Below, piece after piece: positions 52,245 through 61,302 of a stretch of 64,000 nt of DNA. The DNA comes from Tianweitania aestuarii (GTDB taxonomy: Bacteria; Pseudomonadota; Alphaproteobacteria; Rhizobiales; Rhizobiaceae), in assembly GCF_018457165.1 (NCBI RefSeq), contig NZ_JAFMNX010000002.1:737339-801338 (forward strand), written 5' to 3'. Within the stretch, counting starts at the first letter, position 1, and every line of letters begins with the position of its first letter. A model generated the notes under the pieces. That model saw nothing but the letters and a program-made list of their open reading frames with translations, was not told the DNA's origin and searched no databases. The translations under genes and the position numbers were made by a program.

Positions 52245-53396
52245 ATGGTTCAGAATGTCGCTTGGCGCGGAGAGCGCCCGGGCGGATCGACCACACACGC
52301 CGGTGGTACATCCAACCAATCACGCACGGTGATCGGATCAAGCATCGCGATCAACGAAGTGGTGAAGCGCTACGGCTCGTTTGTAGCCGCCGATCACATC
52401 AGCCTTGATGTGCAACCCGGCGAGTTCATCACACTGCTCGGCCCCTCAGGCAGCGGCAAAACAACTTTGCTGAACCTGGTGGCCGGCTTCCAGAAGCTGG
52501 ATGGCGGCGCGATCCTCGTGGACGGCCAGCCCATTCATAACGTGCCGACGCACAAGCGCGGCTTCGGCATGGTGTTTCAAAGCTATGCCCTGTTCCCCAA
52601 CATGACGGTGACGCAAAACGTGGCCTTCCCCCTGCGCATGGCGGGTGTCGACCGTGAAACCGCAGACCGGCGCGTCGCCGAAACGCTGGAAATTATGCGA
52701 CTCAGCGAACATGCACAAAAGAACCCGAACCAGATGTCGGGTGGCCAGCAACAACGTGTCGCCATTGCCCGCTCCATCGTCATGCGCCCGAAGGTCGTTC
52801 TGATGGACGAGCCGCTGAGCGCGCTCGACCGCCGCCTGCGGGAATCGATCCAGATCGAAATACGCGATCTCCACCAGACGCTGGGCAGCACGATCTTGTT
52901 CGTGACCCACGATCAGGGCGAAGCGCTCACCATGAGCGACCGCATTGCCGTCATGGATGCGGGGAAGATCGTGCAGGTCGGCGATCCCGTTGAAATCTAT
53001 CGCCATCCCAACAACAGCTTCGTCGCGGGTTTTGTGGGCGAGTCCAACCTGATCGACGCCGAGATCGTGCAAAAGCGCGGCTCCACCATGACGCTGAAGA
53101 ACCGCGCCGGCTTCGTGTTCAACGCCGAAAGCCGGGCTGCGATCGATGTTGGCCGTGCCACGGTTCTTGTGCGTCCCGAACGCATCGCGATCAGCAACGA
53201 GCCGACGCAAAACAGCATCCCGGTAACCGTAACTTCGGCCCTGTTCCTGGGCGAAATCCTGCGCATCGAGGCACAGATGGAAGGCGGCGAAACGCTGCTG
53301 ATCCGCGCTGGCGACAGCGCAACCCGCCATCTGCCTGATGTCGGCGATGTCCTGCATGCGAGCTGGGGCGCTGAAGATTGCTGGGTGCTGCAATGA
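52245..53396 (+). CDS. ABC transporter ATP-binding protein, spermidine/putrescine (PotA) type
   Basis: A 383-residue ATPase after GGGAGGAG. It has Walker A LGPSGSGKTTLLNLVAG, Q loop MVFQSYALFPNMTVTQNV, signature MSGGQQQRVAIARSI, Walker B VVLMDEPLSALD and FVTHDQGEALTMSD. The C-terminal TOBE-like domain includes VLVRPERIAIS. It has an N-terminal extension of about 35 Ser/Thr/Gly-rich residues before the ABC core. It works with the fused permease and the binding protein encoded next. Confidence 0.9.
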   Translation: MVQNVAWRGERPGGSTTHAGGTSNQSRTVIGSSIAINEVVKRYGSFVAADHISLDVQPGEFITLLGPSGSGKTTLLNLVAGFQKLDGGAILVDGQPIHNVPTHKRGFGMVFQSYALFPNMTVTQNVAFPLRMAGVDRETADRRVAETLEIMRLSEHAQKNPNQMSGGQQQRVAIARSIVMRPKVVLMDEPLSALDRRLRESIQIEIRDLHQTLGSTILFVTHDQGEALTMSDRIAVMDAGKIVQVGDPVEIYRHPNNSFVAGFVGESNLIDAEIVQKRGSTMTLKNRAGFVFNAESRAAIDVGRATVLVRPERIAISNEPTQNSIPVTVTSALFLGEILRIEAQMEGGETLLIRAGDSATRHLPDVGDVLHASWGAEDCWVLQ

Positions 53397-55186
53397 GCAC
53401 CGTCACCGCCGATTGGAGCGCCGCACCGGCCACCCCCTGGCGCGAGCGGCTGAAGAACCCGGCTTGGCTGCTCGTGCCGGCGGCAGGGTTCCTCGCTTTT
53501 ATCTATCTGCTTCCGCTGTTCGACCTGGTCCGGATCGCGATGAGCGGCGCGACCCCATGGGTCTATTTCGAACGCGTTTTCGCAGTCCCGCTCTACTGGG
53601 ATGCGCTCGTTCGCACGATGCAGATCTCCTTCACCGTGGCGTTTCTCTGCCTGTTGTTCGGATATCCCACCGCGCTTCTGATCCATCGCAGCAGAGGCAT
53701 CACGCAGATGCTGATCGCCACCGCGATCATCCTGCCTTACTTCATCGCCATCCTGATCCGCACCTATGCCTGGATGGTGCTGCTTGGCCGCAACGGTCCG
53801 ATCAACAAATTTCTGCAATGGCTCGGCATCCTGAGCGAGCCGGCACAGCTGCTGTTCAACCGCGGCAGCGTCCTGCTCGGAATGACGGCCGTTCTTCTGC
53901 CTTTGATGGTGTTGTCGATCTATTCCAGCGTGTCGCGGCTCGATCCCGGTCTGACACGCGCGGCCCAGGCAAGCGGTGCCGGACCGATCGCCACCTTCTG
54001 GCGCGTTCTGCTTCCGCTCACGGCACCCGGCATGGGTGCTGGCTTCCTTCTCGTCTTCGTGACCGCACTCGGCTTCTTTATCACGCCGACGCTGCTCGGC
54101 GGCCCGGGCGACATGATGTTTGCCATGCACATCACCCAGCAGGCGGATTTCGTGTCCAGCGAAGGCTTCCTGCAGGCTTTGGCCGTGGTGCTTTTGGCGA
54201 TCACCCTCGTCGTGGTCGCCGTTGCCGGCCGTTTCCTCGGCTTCGAGTTCATCTGGGGCGGGGGCAAGCTCAACGAAACGCACGCCAAGCCACAAACCGA
54301 CGACACCGCCACGTCGACGACCGTAACCGAACGCCGTACGATCGGCATGACGATCGCCGACACGATCGGCTGGCCGATCCTGCGGCTTCTGTCGGCCCTG
54401 CCCGGCTGGACCGGCACGCTGACCGTGCGCCTGATGGGCGGCTTCGTGATCGCAACCTTGATCGTGCCGATCATTGTCGTGATGATCATCTCCTTTTCCA
54501 AGGCGAGCTTCCTCACCTTCCCACCGCCCGGCTGGTCGTTTCGCTGGTACGAGAAGTTCTTGACCGACTCGCAGTGGATCTCGGCCTTCACCTCGTCGCT
54601 CACCATTGCCGTTATTTCCTCGGCTATGGCGGTGACCCTCGGTGGATTGGCAGCCATGGGCATCGTGCGCAGCCGCATCAAAGGCAAGACGATCCTGATG
54701 CTCCTGCTCGTATCGCCGGTAATCGTGCCGCCGGTGGTGCTAGGCCTGTCGCTTTACAGCCTGTTCCTCCAGTTCGATCTGGTGGGAACGATCGGCGGTC
54801 TCGCTGCAGCGCATGCGATCGGCGGTATTCCAATCGTCGTGGTGATCGTGGCGGCAGCGCTGCAGGGCGTCGACCCCAAGCTTGAACAAGCTGCAAGCGT
54901 GCATGGCGCCTCGCCGATCACCGTGTTTCGCACGGTCACGCTTCCGGCGATCGCGCCCGGCCTCGCCGCCGCTGCGTTCTTTGCCTTTCTGCATTCGTTC
55001 GACGAGCTGGTTTTGTCCTTGTTCCTGTCGAGCGCCAATCTGCAAACCCTGCCGCTGCGCCTTTGGGCCGACGTGAACTACCAACTGAACCCGGTTCTTG
55101 CCGTCGTCTCGACGCTGGAAGTCCTGCTGGTTGTGGGCGGCATCATCCTTGCGCGACCGGTTCTCGCCCGCTCGCGCGCAGCCTGA
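53393..55186 (+). CDS. Fused PotB-PotC type ABC permease
   Basis: A 597-residue inner-membrane protein containing two complete permease domains normally encoded by separate genes. Domain 1 (about residues 20-295) has the EAA-type loop LTRAAQASGAGPIATFWRVLLP. Domain 2 (about 340-590) has LEQAASVHGASPITVFRTVTLP. They are joined by a hydrophilic linker (GGGKLNETHAKPQTDDTATS) that shows no stop or frameshift. ATG at 53393 overlaps the ATPase stop (ATGA). Such fusions are also known for ferric-ion FbpB-type permeases, but the operon partners here are polyamine-type. Confidence 0.88.
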   Translation: MSTVTADWSAAPATPWRERLKNPAWLLVPAAGFLAFIYLLPLFDLVRIAMSGATPWVYFERVFAVPLYWDALVRTMQISFTVAFLCLLFGYPTALLIHRSRGITQMLIATAIILPYFIAILIRTYAWMVLLGRNGPINKFLQWLGILSEPAQLLFNRGSVLLGMTAVLLPLMVLSIYSSVSRLDPGLTRAAQASGAGPIATFWRVLLPLTAPGMGAGFLLVFVTALGFFITPTLLGGPGDMMFAMHITQQADFVSSEGFLQALAVVLLAITLVVVAVAGRFLGFEFIWGGGKLNETHAKPQTDDTATSTTVTERRTIGMTIADTIGWPILRLLSALPGWTGTLTVRLMGGFVIATLIVPIIVVMIISFSKASFLTFPPPGWSFRWYEKFLTDSQWISAFTSSLTIAVISSAMAVTLGGLAAMGIVRSRIKGKTILMLLLVSPVIVPPVVLGLSLYSLFLQFDLVGTIGGLAAAHAIGGIPIVVVIVAAALQGVDPKLEQAASVHGASPITVFRTVTLPAIAPGLAAAAFFAFLHSFDELVLSLFLSSANLQTLPLRLWADVNYQLNPVLAVVSTLEVLLVVGGIILARPVLARSRAA

Positions 55187-55210
55187 AAACGACATTACCA
55201 AGGGAGGAGA

Positions 55211-56311
55211 ATGAGCATGAACCATCAATCGAGAAGCAGGCTTCTACTGGCAGGCATTGCCTCCGCCGTTATCGGCACGACCGCGCTGAGCCCCGCCTGG
55301 GCTCAGGAGAACGAGGTCGTGATGCAGGATCCGGGCGGCGCCTACGGCGAAGCGCTGCGCGAAGTCATGTATGACCCGTTCACCGAAGAAACCGGCATCA
55401 AGGTCGTCACTGTTCAGGAAGCGCGGTCAGGCCCGCGCATCAAGGCACAGGTGGAAGCCGGCCGCACCGAGTGGGATCAGGTCTTCATCTTCGATCAGGA
55501 AACCAAGCTGCTCGGCGACTGCTGCCTGGAAAAGATCGACTATTCCAAGCTCGATGAAAGCGCCCAGAAGACGCTGGCCACCATGCCGGACAACCTGAAG
55601 CGGCCGAATGGTGTGGCTTTGCAGGTGATTGGCATCGGACTGTCCTACAACACCGACAAGTTCAGCGGCGACAATGTTCCGCAAAGTTGGGCCGACTTCT
55701 GGAACACCGAGAAGTTCCCGGGCAACCGCTGCTTGCCGGCCTGGCCGCGCTTCGTGTTCGAGGCAGCCCTGATGGCGGACGGCGTCGCCAAGGAAGACCT
55801 CTACCCCGTCGACATGGACCGCGCGCTGAAAAAGATCGCCGAGATCAAGCCGCATGTATCGAAGTGGTGGACCACCGCCGCCCAGGCACCTCAGCTTCTG
55901 CTCGACGGCGAAGCCGATATGTGCATGGCCTATACCGGCCGCATCAACAGCCTCGTGATCAACGAAGGCGCACCGGTTGATCTCAACTGGAACCAGGGCT
56001 TCGTGTATTACGACTTCTTCTCCATCCCCAAGGGCGCGCCCCATATGGAGAACTCGCTGAAGCTCCTGTCCTGGCGTCTTGATGCCGAGCGCGCAGCCGA
56101 GCTGACCACGCAGTACCCGGTCGCCCTTCCGTCCCCGCTGGTGTTCGAAGCAGCCGATCCCGATGTCAGCCGCTTGTGGGCGAACAATCCCGAAAACCTC
56201 AAAAAGGCGGTGGAATGGAGCCCGGACTTCTGGGGCGCTCAATCACAGGATGGCCGCTCCACGAATGAAGAATACGGCCAGGAAAAGCTGAACGCGCTTC
56301 TGGCACAGTAA
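55211..56311 (+). CDS. Periplasmic substrate-binding protein, PotD/PotF-like
   Basis: A 366-residue exported protein after GGGAGGAG. The signal peptide ends at SPAWAQ. The mature start EVVMQDPGGAYGEALREVMYDPFTEETGIKV and YNTDKFSGDNVPQSWADFWNTEKFPGNR fit the spermidine/putrescine-type extracellular solute-binding family 1. The family binds polyamines but also opines, sulfonates and other small charged molecules. Followed by a 14-bp hairpin and then iclR. Confidence 0.88.
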   Translation: MSMNHQSRSRLLLAGIASAVIGTTALSPAWAQENEVVMQDPGGAYGEALREVMYDPFTEETGIKVVTVQEARSGPRIKAQVEAGRTEWDQVFIFDQETKLLGDCCLEKIDYSKLDESAQKTLATMPDNLKRPNGVALQVIGIGLSYNTDKFSGDNVPQSWADFWNTEKFPGNRCLPAWPRFVFEAALMADGVAKEDLYPVDMDRALKKIAEIKPHVSKWWTTAAQAPQLLLDGEADMCMAYTGRINSLVINEGAPVDLNWNQGFVYYDFFSIPKGAPHMENSLKLLSWRLDAERAAELTTQYPVALPSPLVFEAADPDVSRLWANNPENLKKAVEWSPDFWGAQSQDGRSTNEEYGQEKLNALLAQ

Positions 56312-56327
56312 AGGCATTGCCCAATCC

Positions 56328-56360
56328 GATGGCCGCAACCACCAGCTGGTTGCGGCCATC
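56328..56360 (+). terminator. Strong 14-bp hairpin after the binding-protein gene
   Basis: GATGGCCGCAACCA and TGGTTGCGGCCATC pair perfectly around CCAGC, 16 bases after the stop. Only CCCCCGTTG follows, so termination may be partial; some read-through into iclR is possible. Confidence 0.55.
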
Positions 56361-56435
56361 CCCCGTTGAGATACCCGTTTAAGCTTGGCGCTGCCGCGTG
56401 CTAGAGCAAGCAGAGACGGCTCGAGCGAAGACCCC

Positions 56436-57188
56436 ATGGACAAAGCTTTCATCAAAGGACTGCGCCTTCTCGAAACGCTTGCGGCCAGCGAGCAACCGCG
56501 TGGCGTGACGGATCTCGCAAGCGAACTGCAGTTCACGAAAAGCAATGTCCACCGTCTGTTGGCCACCTTGCAGGCGCAAGGTTATGTCCGGCAGATCCCG
56601 CCGCATAGCACCTACGAACTGACCACCAAGCTCTGGGAGCTCGGAAATAACGTCATCCGCAAGATGGACCTGATCACCGTCGCACAGCCGGCCATGCGCC
56701 GTTTGGCGGAACGAACCGGCGAAACCATTCACCTCTCGGTGCTGGATGGCAGCGACGTCATCTATGTCGATAAGATCGAAAGCGCCCATCACATCCGCGC
56801 CCATACCAGCGTCGGCGCGCGAGCACCCGCCTACACTGTCGCCACCGGCAAGGCGATGCTGGCGCAAATGCCGGAAGCCTATCTCGACGAACGCTTCAAC
56901 GGCCACCTCGAGCGCTACACCGCAACCACGCGCACCAGCCTTGCTGAACTCAAGCAGGATCTCGAACAGGTCAAGACACAGGGCTACGCGTCCGTTTCGC
57001 ACGGCGAATGGCGCGACGGCATCGCCGCCGTCGCCTGCGCCATCCTCGGCCGCTCCGGAGACCTCGTCGGCGCCATCGGCATGTCCGGCCCCGACACCCG
57101 CCTCAAGCGCAAGCAGCTCAAGCAGGTCTCGGAAGATGTCCGCGAAGCCGCCCGCACCATCAGCGCAGCGCTCGGGTTTACGTCTTGA
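56436..57188 (+). CDS. IclR-family transcriptional regulator (first copy)
   Basis: A 250-residue regulator with start at 56436 (MDKAFIKGLRLLETLAAS). The winged helix-turn-helix is PRGVTDLASELQFTKSNVHRLLATLQAQGYV (residues 22-55). The effector domain has IHLSVLDGSDVIYVDKIES, RAPAYTVATGKAMLA, SVSHGEWRDGIAAVACAI and GAIGMSGP, the full IclR pattern. It most likely controls the divergent 11-gene cluster and the importer through the palindromes at 52004 and 52212. Confidence 0.9.
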   Translation: MDKAFIKGLRLLETLAASEQPRGVTDLASELQFTKSNVHRLLATLQAQGYVRQIPPHSTYELTTKLWELGNNVIRKMDLITVAQPAMRRLAERTGETIHLSVLDGSDVIYVDKIESAHHIRAHTSVGARAPAYTVATGKAMLAQMPEAYLDERFNGHLERYTATTRTSLAELKQDLEQVKTQGYASVSHGEWRDGIAAVACAILGRSGDLVGAIGMSGPDTRLKRKQLKQVSEDVREAARTISAALGFTS

Positions 57189-57483
57189 TGATGGAGACCT
57201 CGGCTTGGAGGAATGCTGAATCCGCGGGACCTTCTAAAGGGGGCAACCAGTATCAGCCAGCATCAGCACCACACGGTTCGGCACTTGAGCCCGATTGTCA
57301 TTCGTCGAACAGCTTCCCGTCGAGCTTGGAAAGCGGCTCTTCGAGAAATAAATACGTTCGATCACAGCGCGATTAAAGCCTGTTGTTACATCTAGAAACG
57401 CGAACCCACCCGAGAAACTGCCGCATCTCCGTGCGAGGAGCAAAGCGCACGTTTGTGCAAGTTACGCGTAGCGTCGAGCAGGT
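57189..57483. other. Intergenic gap between convergent genes
   Basis: I see no convincing gene, RNA or terminator in these 295 bases. Short open frames lack ribosome binding sites and coding character. Confidence 0.5.
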
Positions 57484-58539
57484 TCACTTCGTGAAAGCAC
57501 GCGTGCTGTTCGGGTCGGGTAAAAGGTTGATGGTGCTTCCTGACGAAGGAAGGGTCGGAAGCGATGTCCCGGGCACCTCGATCAGGAGATCTCCGCCCGT
57601 TTCTGTTGAAGCGCGGATGCGCGCCGTCGAGCCTTGGAATGTGACATCCTCCAGACGCGCCTTGAGGCCGGCATCTTCAGGATTGCCGATGGCTAAGTGC
57701 TCGGGGCGCATCATCACGTCGATCGCAGTTCCGTCAGCGGGAAGCGGCTGAGATGTAAGTTGCAAACGGATGCCGCCGCCGAGCTCCACGATGTGCTCCT
57801 TGTTGGAGATCACCGTCGCCGGCACGAAATTCGCCTTGCCTATGAACGAGGCGATGAAGCGGGTAGCCGGGCGATTGTAGATTTCGTCGGCTGATCCCAG
57901 CTGTTCGATAACCCCTTTGTTCATCACGGCGATCCGATCGGCAATGCCCATCGCTTCGCTCTGATCATGCGTCACGAAGATCGAGGTGAGGCCGAGATCA
58001 CGCTGGATGCGCCGCAGTTCATACCCGGTGGAGTCACGCAATTTCGCGTCGAGATTGGAAAATGGTTCATCCAGAAGCAAAATGGCTGGATTGATCACCA
58101 AAGCGCGCGCCACTGCGACGCGTTGCTGCTGGCCTCCGGAAAGCTGGGATGGATAGCGCTGCGCAAGCCCATCGAGCTGCATCATAGACAGCACCTTGGT
58201 CACCCGCTCGGTAAGCTCAGGCGGACGAACGCTTCGCCGTCTCAATCCGAAAGCAATGTTTTCGAACACGCTGAGGTGAGGAAACAACGCGTAATTCTGG
58301 AAGACCAGTCCGCAATCCCGTTTGTAGGACGGCACATGGGTCACATCACGGCCTTTCAACCGGATTTCTCCGGCCGTGACGTCGACAAATCCGGCCACCA
58401 TACGAAGCGTCGTCGTCTTGCCGCATCCGGATGGGCCAAGAAGAGCAACCATCTCGCCCTTATCAAGGCTGAGATCGAGGCCGGTGACGACCTTCGTTGC
58501 TCCGTAAGACTTAGTCAGGTTCTTGAGTTCGATTTCCAT
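57484..58539 (-). CDS. ABC transporter ATP-binding protein, PotA type (second polyamine-type importer)
   Basis: A 351-residue ATPase starting MEIELKNLTKSYGATKVV at 58539; the frame is open far upstream as a shadow of the permease gene. Walker A LGPSGCGKTTTLRM, Q loop LVFQNYALFPHLSVFENI, signature LSGGQQQRVAVARAL, Walker B ILLLDEPFSNLD, FVTHDQSEAMGIAD and a TOBE domain with VMMRPEHLAIG. It is the last gene of the transporter operon. Confidence 0.91.
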   Translation of the reverse strand: MEIELKNLTKSYGATKVVTGLDLSLDKGEMVALLGPSGCGKTTTLRMVAGFVDVTAGEIRLKGRDVTHVPSYKRDCGLVFQNYALFPHLSVFENIAFGLRRRSVRPPELTERVTKVLSMMQLDGLAQRYPSQLSGGQQQRVAVARALVINPAILLLDEPFSNLDAKLRDSTGYELRRIQRDLGLTSIFVTHDQSEAMGIADRIAVMNKGVIEQLGSADEIYNRPATRFIASFIGKANFVPATVISNKEHIVELGGGIRLQLTSQPLPADGTAIDVMMRPEHLAIGNPEDAGLKARLEDVTFQGSTARIRASTETGGDLLIEVPGTSLPTLPSSGSTINLLPDPNSTRAFTK

Positions 58540-58550
58540 GAGGTTACCTG

Positions 58551-59345
58551 TCAGCCGCGCGTTCGCAGCCCAAAGAAGTGCATGATGACCATCACGACGC
58601 CGGTCAGGCAGACCAGCAAGCCTGCAACGGCTGCGACCACAGGTTCGAAGCCAAGTTGCACCGATGAATAGATCATCACCGGAAGGGTGGTTTGACCCGG
58701 CACCGATAGGAAGAGTGCCAGCACCACTTCGTCGAAGGACGTGATGAAAGCCATTGCAGCTCCAGCGATGAGGGCAGGCCGGATCACTGGCACTAACACA
58801 AGGAAGAAGCTTCTGATCGGCGTGGCGCCCAAGCTGAGTGCAGCCTCTTCGAGGCTTCGATCGAAACGCTGCAACAGCGGAAGCACGATGCGGATGACGT
58901 AAGGAATGCAGATGATGGATTGAGCAGCAACCAGCCTCCACGTACCGGTCGGCAGACCCGATCGGGTGAAGTAGGCAGTCAATGCCACCGCCATCACAAG
59001 TGTTGGAAGGATGAGCGGAGACAGGAAAAGAGCTTCCAGCGCCTTCGCTCCAGGAAAATCATAGCGCGTGATGGCGTATGCCGCGCACATACCCAGACTG
59101 GCAGAGATCAAAGCCACGATCGAAGCAAGTCGAAGGCTGAGTAGAAATCCGGTTAGATATCTGCCGTCGTTGAGGGCAGCTGCATACCACTTCAAGGTGA
59201 GGCCTTGAGGCGGGAAGGCGATGAAGCCTGTATCGCCAAACGGCGAAACAACAACCACAGCGATCGGCACAAGAAGATAGATCATCGCAAGGGATGCGAG
59301 GATCAGAAGCGACAACCCAAGCGGCGAGAGCAGACGAAACGTCAT
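58551..59345 (-). CDS. ABC transporter permease, PotC type (second importer)
   Basis: A 264-residue inner-membrane permease starting MTFRLLSPLGLSLLILA at 59345, overlapping the PotB-type stop (ATGA). FPPQGLTLKWYAAALND and the coupling loop LEEAALSLGATPIRSFFLVLVPVIRPAL are typical of PotC. Unlike the neighbouring importer at 52245, the two permeases here are separate genes. Confidence 0.89.
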   Translation of the reverse strand: MTFRLLSPLGLSLLILASLAMIYLLVPIAVVVVSPFGDTGFIAFPPQGLTLKWYAAALNDGRYLTGFLLSLRLASIVALISASLGMCAAYAITRYDFPGAKALEALFLSPLILPTLVMAVALTAYFTRSGLPTGTWRLVAAQSIICIPYVIRIVLPLLQRFDRSLEEAALSLGATPIRSFFLVLVPVIRPALIAGAAMAFITSFDEVVLALFLSVPGQTTLPVMIYSSVQLGFEPVVAAVAGLLVCLTGVVMVIMHFFGLRTRG

Positions 59346-60217
59346 GTCTTGATCCCTCCACCATTGAGGAGCCTGCCGTAGATCAGCGACAGCAGAAGCA
59401 CCGCCACAAGCAGAACGGTCGCCTGAACAGCGGCGAAGTTCCAGTCGAGCACAGTGACGGTCAGGTCGTAGATCGAGGTCGCCATAACAGCGGCTCGCGG
59501 CCCGCCGACCAGGCTCGGCGTGGCGAACGAACTGATCGCCATGGAAAAGACCAGCAAGGATCCAGAGAAAATACCGCCTTTCGCCAGCTTGATTGTGACA
59601 AGCCATAAAGCGGTAGTGGGGCGAGCACCGAGTGACATGGCGGCCAATTCAAGATCTGGCGGGATCGAGCGGAACACGGCGTAAAGGCTCAACACCATGA
59701 TGGGCAAAAGCACCTGCGCAAGCGCGATGATCGTACCTGGCAAAGTATACATCAGCTGCGTCGGACCATCCGTCAGCGACAACCATTGCAGGAGGTCGGA
59801 AACAAAGCCGTTCCGGTAAAGCAGAACCATCCAGCCGAATGATCGCACCACGGCACTGACGAGAAGCGGGAAAGTCGTGATGATTAGAAGTAGCGTCGCC
59901 CAGCGCGACCGTGCCCGCGCCAGAAGATAGGCCAGCGGCAGGCCGAGCAGGATGGTGATCATCGTGGTCGCAACACCCATGACGAGCGTTCGCCATAGTA
60001 GCTTGAGATAATAGCTGTCGGAAAGAAACCTGACATAGAGATCGAGCGTGAACGCGCCGCCGCGATCCTGAAAGCCAAGCATCAGAAGAGCAAGCTGCGG
60101 CCACACAAAGAAGACGAGATAAAGCAGAACTGCAGGTGCAAGCAGGAGGACCGGCACAAGGGGGATTTTCCCCCCTCGCCCGGCATTCTCGGCTGGCATC
60201 GGCAACGCCGTTGTCAC
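59342..60217 (-). CDS. ABC transporter permease, PotB type (second importer)
   Basis: A 291-residue inner-membrane permease with six main helices. VFFVWPQLALLMLGFQDRG, VRSFGWMVLLYRNGFVSDLLQWLSL and the coupling loop LELAAMSLGARPTTALWLVTIKLAKGG are typical of PotB. Its ATG overlaps the stop of the binding-protein gene (ATGA). Confidence 0.89.
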   Translation of the reverse strand: MTTALPMPAENAGRGGKIPLVPVLLLAPAVLLYLVFFVWPQLALLMLGFQDRGGAFTLDLYVRFLSDSYYLKLLWRTLVMGVATTMITILLGLPLAYLLARARSRWATLLLIITTFPLLVSAVVRSFGWMVLLYRNGFVSDLLQWLSLTDGPTQLMYTLPGTIIALAQVLLPIMVLSLYAVFRSIPPDLELAAMSLGARPTTALWLVTIKLAKGGIFSGSLLVFSMAISSFATPSLVGGPRAAVMATSIYDLTVTVLDWNFAAVQATVLLVAVLLLSLIYGRLLNGGGIKT

Positions 60218-61254
60218 GACGCGATCTCTCGATTCCAGCGGTCAATCCAGGCTGCCCGGCTCTCGTTGATCTTGGCACGATCGAGCGAAACAAGCTGCGT
60301 CACGTCGGGCACATGCTGCGCGAGGTCAGCAGGCAATTTGGTGTTTGGATTGGTGGGCGTCCAGCGCATCCCCTCAGCGATCTTGATCTGAGCTTCAGGC
60401 GAAAGCATCCGATCGATGGCCGCACTCGCGACATCCGCGTTGGCTGCATCTTTGGCTATGCATGCCGTGATCTTGACGGCGGGGCTGCCTTCCTTCGGTG
60501 AGGTGAAGGCGATCGGCAAACCGGCCTGCTGGTTCTTGTAGGTATTGCCGGTGTCATAAGGCATCAGCCAGATGTCACCTTGTCCGAAAAGCGTCGGGAT
60601 GTCGGACGCGGCTGCAAAGATGGTTTCGTCCTTGAGCTTCGCCATTGCTTCGAAGCCGGGATCTATGTTGTCTTCACTTCCGCCGAATGTCTTGGCCAGC
60701 ATGACCAAGAAATCGGTGCCATAGCCGTTTGTTATAGCCGGAAAAGCGATATGTCCCTTGAGCTCGGGACGGAAGAAGTCCTGATAGCTCGTGGGCGGCG
60801 TATCGAACTTGTCTGTTCGGTAAACAAGCCCCTCGGCGATAACGGCCCAAGCAACCCAGTTCCCATCGGGGTCCCTCATGTCGGCTGCAAGAGCGTCGAT
60901 CTGATCAGTTTCTGCGATCGCCTGTGTCAGTCCTTCACGAACAGCATCGACCTCCTGCCCGCCGGAGAACTGGTACATATCGATCTGCGGGCTGCCTTTT
61001 TCGGCAATCATTCGCGCCAGTGCCGCATTCGACTGCATCGGCATCTGCGTTGTTGTTGCACCGGTCTGTGCGTCGAACGGTTTGAAGACGGCATCTGCAA
61101 CAATGTCCATCGTCGAGCCGCCGAAGCCGGTGCTGACCAGAGTTCGACCTTCAAACGGCTTGGCCTGCGCAAGTGCCTTGCTGCCGATCAAGGGGGTAGC
61201 AGTCATTGCCGCCATTCCGGCAATGACCGAGCGTCTGTTCAGGTGGATGTTCAT
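60214..61254 (-). CDS. Periplasmic substrate-binding protein, PotD-like (second importer)
   Basis: A 346-residue exported protein. The signal peptide MNIHLNRRSVIAGMAAMTAT with twin Arg and cleavage near KALAQA may use the Tat route. TLVSTGFGGSTMDIVADAVFKPFDAQTGATT and YRTDKFDTPPTSYQDFFRPELKGHIAFP fit solute-binding family 1. It is the first of the four transporter genes, 48 bases after the deacylase gene. Confidence 0.88.
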   Translation of the reverse strand: MNIHLNRRSVIAGMAAMTATPLIGSKALAQAKPFEGRTLVSTGFGGSTMDIVADAVFKPFDAQTGATTTQMPMQSNAALARMIAEKGSPQIDMYQFSGGQEVDAVREGLTQAIAETDQIDALAADMRDPDGNWVAWAVIAEGLVYRTDKFDTPPTSYQDFFRPELKGHIAFPAITNGYGTDFLVMLAKTFGGSEDNIDPGFEAMAKLKDETIFAAASDIPTLFGQGDIWLMPYDTGNTYKNQQAGLPIAFTSPKEGSPAVKITACIAKDAANADVASAAIDRMLSPEAQIKIAEGMRWTPTNPNTKLPADLAQHVPDVTQLVSLDRAKINESRAAWIDRWNREIAS

Positions 61255-61302
61255 GTCAAAGTTCCCTTCTGAATTGATGTTGGACAGTAAGCCTGCCTCT
61301 GA

